A stretch of 64,000 nucleotides of DNA, from NCBI GenBank assembly GCA_031277535.1, contig JAITMD010000002.1, positions 18,438 through 82,437 of the forward strand. Reading direction: 5' to 3'. The notes beneath the pieces are model-generated. The model worked only from the letters and a program-made list of their open reading frames with translations, ran no database searches and had not been told where the DNA came from. The translations under genes and the position numbers were made by a program. Of the stretch, positions 60,417 through 64,000 are shown piece after piece. Positions within the stretch are counted from its first letter, which is position 1; each line of letters starts with the position of its first letter. Source of the DNA: Flavobacteriaceae bacterium. GTDB lineage: Bacteria; Bacteroidota; Bacteroidia; Flavobacteriales; Flavobacteriaceae.

Positions 60417-62375
60417 ATGAAAAAAAAGATAATTAAAGTTCTTTCTATTGCCACTTTATGCTTGGTTGTTACCGCAGGGTACAGCCAAAGTAGTAAAGAG
60501 AAAAAGGGAGACAAGAGCTTTGACTATTACGAATATGTCAATGCCATTGAAATATATGAGAAAATTGTTGGCAAAGGGTTTAAAAGTGTAAATACACTTT
60601 CTAAACTGGCTGACGCATATTATTTCAAAGGAGAATTAAAAACAGCTCATAAATGGTATAGTGAGTTGTTTGCATTTGCATCTCAAGAAAATGCAACATT
60701 GCCATCAGAGTATTATTATCGTTATGCTCAAACTTTGCGATCAGTAGAAGATTATACCCAAGCAGACCAATACTTAAGTAAGTTTGCTGCTATGGAAAAA
60801 AATGATAGTAGAGGAATTCTGTTTGAAGCAAATAAGGATACTTATCTCAAAGAAATCAATGCTATGGTTCAACGTTATGATTTGAAAGATTTGTCTATTA
60901 ATAGTCAATATTCAGATTATGGAGCAGCACTGTTAGGAGATAAATTAGTTTTTACATCAGCGCGCGAAACAGAGCATGGAGGCAAAGTACACAAATGGAC
61001 CAATGAGGCCTATACAAGTATTTTTATGTCTACTATTGAAAAAGATGGAACATTTGCAACTCCTGAATTATTTGATAAATCTATTCGAACAAAGGTTAAC
61101 GAGGCTTCTCCTGTGTTTACAAGAGATGGTAAAACAATGTATTTTACTCGTAACAATTCAAAGAAAGGAAAGAAAGTTGCCAATCAAGATGATTCTATTC
61201 TTTTGAAGTTGTATAAAGCAACATTGGGAGAAGATGGTAAGTGGAGCGATGCAGTGGAATTGCCTTTTAACTCGAATGATTTTAATACAGCACATCCAGC
61301 CCTAACGCCAGACGAAAAATGGATGTATTTTGTATCTGACAGAGAAGGAACAATAGGTCAGTCTGATATTTACAGGGTTTCTATTTATGACGATGGAACT
61401 TTTGGTAAGGTGGAAAACGTAGGATCGAAAATAAATACAGAAGGACGCGAGACTTTTCCTTTTATTTCAAGTGACTATTATTTCTATTTTTCATCAGATG
61501 GTAGACCAGGTTTAGGTGGCTTGGATGTTTACATGGCAAAGTTAAATGTAGATGGAACATTTGGAAAGGTAGTTAGCGTAGGCGCACCTATTAACAGTTC
61601 TTCAGATGATTTTGCTTTCTATTTAGATCCTAAAAGTAAAAAAGGTTTTGTTAGTTCAAATCGACCTGGAGGAAAAGGAGGAGACGATATTTATTTCTTT
61701 CAGGTAGTTGATTGCAAGCAACAAATAGAAGGTAAGGTGTTTAATAATAGTACAAAAGAGGTTATTGCTAATGCGACTATTACACTTTACGATGCTTCTT
61801 ATAAAGAGTTAGGAGTACTTACAACTGATGCTAATGGGTATTATGTAACTCAAGCACTGGATTGCAACCACAAATTTAGACTGAAAGTAGAAGCTCCAAC
61901 ATATCATACCAATGAGATAGCAACTACTTTGGGCAAAGAATTTAATATTGCCAAAGAAATTAATATTGGATTAGATCCAGTAGAAGAGAAAGTAGAGAAA
62001 GACGATGACTTGTTCAAGAAGTTAAAGTTAGAGCCAATCTATTTTGATTTTGATAAACACAACATTCGCAAAGATGCTGCTGTTGAATTAGCAAAAGTAG
62101 TAGAAGTGATGAAGTTGTACCCAAATTTAAAAGTAGATGTGCGCTCGCATACAGACAGTAGAGGAAATGACGCTTATAATTTAAAATTATCAGAGCGAAG
62201 AGCAAAATCTACAGCAGAATGGATGGTAAAACAAGGCATAGATGCCAACAGAATTACTGCTAAAGGGTATGGAGAAACACAATTGATTAATCATTGTGGA
62301 AATAACGTATCTTGTAGTAATGAAGAACACCAGGCCAATAGACGAAGTGAATTTATCGTAATCGAATTGAAATAA
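60417..62375 (+). CDS. OmpA-family protein with TPR-like, PD40 and carboxypeptidase-type domains
   Basis: 652 residues. Signal peptide 1-24 (GYSQ), TPR-like helices (about 35-165, FKSVNTLSKLADAYYFKGELKTAHKWYSELF), PD40-type WD-like repeats (about 170-430, e.g. TPDEKWMYFVSDREGTIGQSDIYRV), a carboxypeptidase regulatory-like domain (about 433-520), and an OmpA C-terminal domain (535-652) with SHTDSRGNDAYNLKLSERRA and NRRSEF. This is the usual partner of PorP/SprF proteins, fixing the complex to peptidoglycan. Last gene of the locus, closed by a terminator. Confidence 0.95.
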   Translation: MKKKIIKVLSIATLCLVVTAGYSQSSKEKKGDKSFDYYEYVNAIEIYEKIVGKGFKSVNTLSKLADAYYFKGELKTAHKWYSELFAFASQENATLPSEYYYRYAQTLRSVEDYTQADQYLSKFAAMEKNDSRGILFEANKDTYLKEINAMVQRYDLKDLSINSQYSDYGAALLGDKLVFTSARETEHGGKVHKWTNEAYTSIFMSTIEKDGTFATPELFDKSIRTKVNEASPVFTRDGKTMYFTRNNSKKGKKVANQDDSILLKLYKATLGEDGKWSDAVELPFNSNDFNTAHPALTPDEKWMYFVSDREGTIGQSDIYRVSIYDDGTFGKVENVGSKINTEGRETFPFISSDYYFYFSSDGRPGLGGLDVYMAKLNVDGTFGKVVSVGAPINSSSDDFAFYLDPKSKKGFVSSNRPGGKGGDDIYFFQVVDCKQQIEGKVFNNSTKEVIANATITLYDASYKELGVLTTDANGYYVTQALDCNHKFRLKVEAPTYHTNEIATTLGKEFNIAKEINIGLDPVEEKVEKDDDLFKKLKLEPIYFDFDKHNIRKDAAVELAKVVEVMKLYPNLKVDVRSHTDSRGNDAYNLKLSERRAKSTAEWMVKQGIDANRITAKGYGETQLINHCGNNVSCSNEEHQANRRSEFIVIELK

Positions 62376-62402
62376 AGGAGTAATCTCTTATTTCATATAA
62401 TA

Positions 62403-62437
62403 AAACCCGTTATTCGAAAGAATAGCGGGTTTTTTTG
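62403..62437 (+). terminator. Intrinsic terminator of the surface locus
   Basis: AAACCCGTTATTC/GAATAGCGGGTTT stem (one G-T), loop GAAA, and a T-run after the OmpA gene. Confidence 0.9.
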
Positions 62438-63314
62438 GTTTGAAAAAAAGCATGCGTTTTAAAATAACTTGTTTCGATAGAAAAGTAGTACGCGATATAT
62501 CATTTTATAAGTAAATAGAAAATAGGGCTTTCCACTTTTTACTCTTTATTGCTTTAAATTTCTTTTTTTGTCTCTTTTTTGTTTTTCAATATATTGATTA
62601 GTAGTGTTTTACTGTTTTTGTAAGTCGATTTGTTCGGAAGGTCTGCGGAAGAACTCTGTATTTCTTCGGAAAAAGAGCTCTTTTCCCGAAGAAATACACC
62701 AGCCTGCTACAAGTGTGCCCGAAGAAATTTGTAAGCAATTAGTTGTTTATGGAACACTTTGTTTGTCTTAAAACGATAAAATCTAACTTAAATAGAAGGG
62801 GAAAGTTTTCTAAGTGATCCAATTTTATGGTTTACTACTATCCTTATTATAGGTGGAAGATGTAAAGGTTAATAAAATCGTAAAGAAGTAGTGTGATAAG
62901 CTATTTGTTAGCATTTTTTCATGAAAAAGTAAGATTAACTTAGAAAATAGGATTCAAATTGAAGTCTATAATTCCTTTTTAAGATACGTATGAGAGGAAA
63001 AAATAGGTGTTTTTTTGATAAATATCATTTTTTTACTATTCTTTAAATTTGTTTGATTTTCTTGCATTATCAATTGTTAAAATATGTTTTTTATTAATAT
63101 TTGTGCTTTTGTTTTAAATGTTTTTATGTTTTTTATCTTGTTTTTTTAAGTGTATTTTGTGTTTGTATCAGTTATTTTAACATAAATTGTTATTTGTGTT
63201 GTTTTTTTTATAGTTTTGTATAGAATAATTATTGCGTTTTCATAGGAGTATGTTAAGCAAGAAATTAGGAGTATTAAAATTTTTTAAGAAAAGAAAATAA
63301 ATAAATACAAAGAC
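62438..63314 (+). promoter_or_regulatory. Gap with palindromic element copy 2 and promoter of the last gene
   Basis: An 0.9-kb gap. A 42-bp near-perfect palindrome lies at 62657-62698 (TGTATTTCTTCGGAAAAAGAG and complement, centre GAGCTC). It shares its core with 5409-5440. Near 63187-63218 TTG and TAGTTTTG with a 21-nt spacer fit a Bacteroidota promoter. TTGTTAAAATATGTTTT (63074-63090), AATAATTATTGCGTTTT (63224-63240) and ATAGGAGTAT (63242-63251) also occur upstream of 11185. Confidence 0.55.
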
Positions 63315-64000
63315 ATGAAGAAAAAAATTACTACACTGTTTTTATTAGCTCTTGGAGTGTCTGGAGCTTATGCTCAAGATGGAATTGGAGTGGGGATCGG
63401 TACTCCATTACCAAATAAAGGAGCTATGCTTGATGTAACATCAACATCAAAAGGGGTTTTAATTCCACGAGTTAAATTGTCGGATTCTAAAACTTGGGGA
63501 TTAGATGGAGGAGCAACAGAAAGTATGCTTGTGTATAATGAAACTGCTGCTGGAGATATGAAAGTTGGTTTCTATTATTGGTCAAAAGCAATAGGTACGC
63601 CAGCAGTAGCTGGATGGGAATTAATAACTTCTCAGACAGAACTTACTAAGCATCTTACAGATGTTCGAAATGAGTTTAAAACACAAATTGACAACATTAC
63701 TAATATTGGTGGAACTGATAATAGTTACTTGGTAGCTTTTGATCCGAATGATAAAACCGCAGCAGAAACAACAGGTACTTTTACTTATTTAATAGCTAAG
63801 AAAGATGCAGATGGTAAAATTACTGGTTACGACAAGAAAAAAATTACTTTCAAGGATATGATTTCTGGTTCGGAAACTAATACTTTCTTTAAAGAAAAAA
63901 CAGTACAAGTAAAAGATCCTAATGATCCAACGAAAGAGATTAAAACTCTTGTTGGTTATTACTATTTCAGTGAAAAAGCAATTTCTGATTGGGTTAGTGT
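63315..64000 (+). CDS. Secreted fibre-like protein with the N-terminal module (3' end outside window)
   Basis: 228 residues visible; open to the window edge. Signal peptide 1-20 (GAYA), then GIGVGIGTPLPNKGAMLDVTS, SKGVLIPRVKLSD, MLVYNETAAGD, KVGFYYWSKAIGTPAVAGWELI. A helical stretch (110-130) and a region with SETNTFFKEKTVQ, GYYYFSEKAI follow; the latter resembles residues 178-200 of the 705-residue protein at 55310. The start is closest to the fibre-like gene at 11185 (GIG.G.PLP). Its upstream region shares 17-base words with that gene. Confidence 0.8.
   Translation, partial: MKKKITTLFLLALGVSGAYAQDGIGVGIGTPLPNKGAMLDVTSTSKGVLIPRVKLSDSKTWGLDGGATESMLVYNETAAGDMKVGFYYWSKAIGTPAVAGWELITSQTELTKHLTDVRNEFKTQIDNITNIGGTDNSYLVAFDPNDKTAAETTGTFTYLIAKKDADGKITGYDKKKITFKDMISGSETNTFFKEKTVQVKDPNDPTKEIKTLVGYYYFSEKAISDWVS

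Noticed and set aside
5409..62698. CRISPR array
   Set aside because: The two similar palindromes are single copies 57 kb apart; no regular repeat-spacer row was found in the window.

Overview
The window is AT-rich DNA from a member of the Bacteroidota, most likely a Flavobacteriaceae species. Support comes from a PorP/SprF-family type IX secretion (T9SS) protein, a gliding-motility-type C-terminal sorting domain, RteC and DUF6266 proteins, a PorT-like barrel fused to an anti-sigma region, and promoters of the TTG / TAnnTTTG type. A Myroides-like genus is my guess and is not proven. No rRNA, CRISPR array or insertion sequence was seen.

Layout. 0-0.45 kb is the tail of a surface protein. 0.6-6.4 kb is an accessory region. 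It has a leftward set (winged-helix protein, DnaC-like ATPase, two DUF6266-type proteins), a rightward RteC regulator, a leftward DUF5675 plus two small membrane proteins that looks like a lysis cassette, a small rightward regulator-like protein and a DUF6266 gene. 6.6-15.3 kb has a membrane-bound LuxR-type regulator facing three tandem paralogous secreted proteins, followed by two larger secreted proteins with the same N-terminal module. 15.4-23.7 kb is mostly housekeeping: a coiled-coil membrane protein, tRNA-Ser and tRNA-Pro, a YceI lipoprotein, a structured-RNA candidate, a WYL regulator, a YfhO-type membrane protein and a glycosyltransferase.

23.7-31.2 kb is a tight seven-gene leftward operon. 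It holds a phosphate-selective-type porin, a lamin-tail lipoprotein, two CYTH-like proteins, a beta-propeller, an SLC13 anion symporter and a membrane protein. I infer uptake or handling of phosphate or polyphosphate. 31.7-33.3 kb is a PIN/ImmA-IrrE toxin-antitoxin pair. 35.9-38.6 kb has a lipoprotein, then an ECF sigma factor overlapping an anti-sigma/beta-barrel fusion. 39.8-46.1 kb is argS followed directly by two SGNH hydrolase-like proteins and an MBOAT acyltransferase, a predicted O-acetylation machine for a cell-surface polymer.

46.5-62.4 kb is the most striking block. A second membrane LuxR regulator faces, across a 1.9-kb non-coding gap, a six-gene rightward locus. The genes encode an 1880-residue protein of alternating repeats, a 705-residue fibre-like protein, a 221-residue relative, a protein with a type-B T9SS sorting domain, a PorP/SprF protein and an OmpA/TPR/PD40 protein. 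I read it as a T9SS-exported surface structure with its own anchor and regulator. The last gene (63.3 kb to the end) is another protein with the same N-terminal module.

A common theme is an N-terminal module (signal peptide, VGIGT-like start, KGLLLPR-like motif, then GFYYWDGxKW-like motif) found in eight proteins here, grouped near the two paralogous membrane LuxR regulators.
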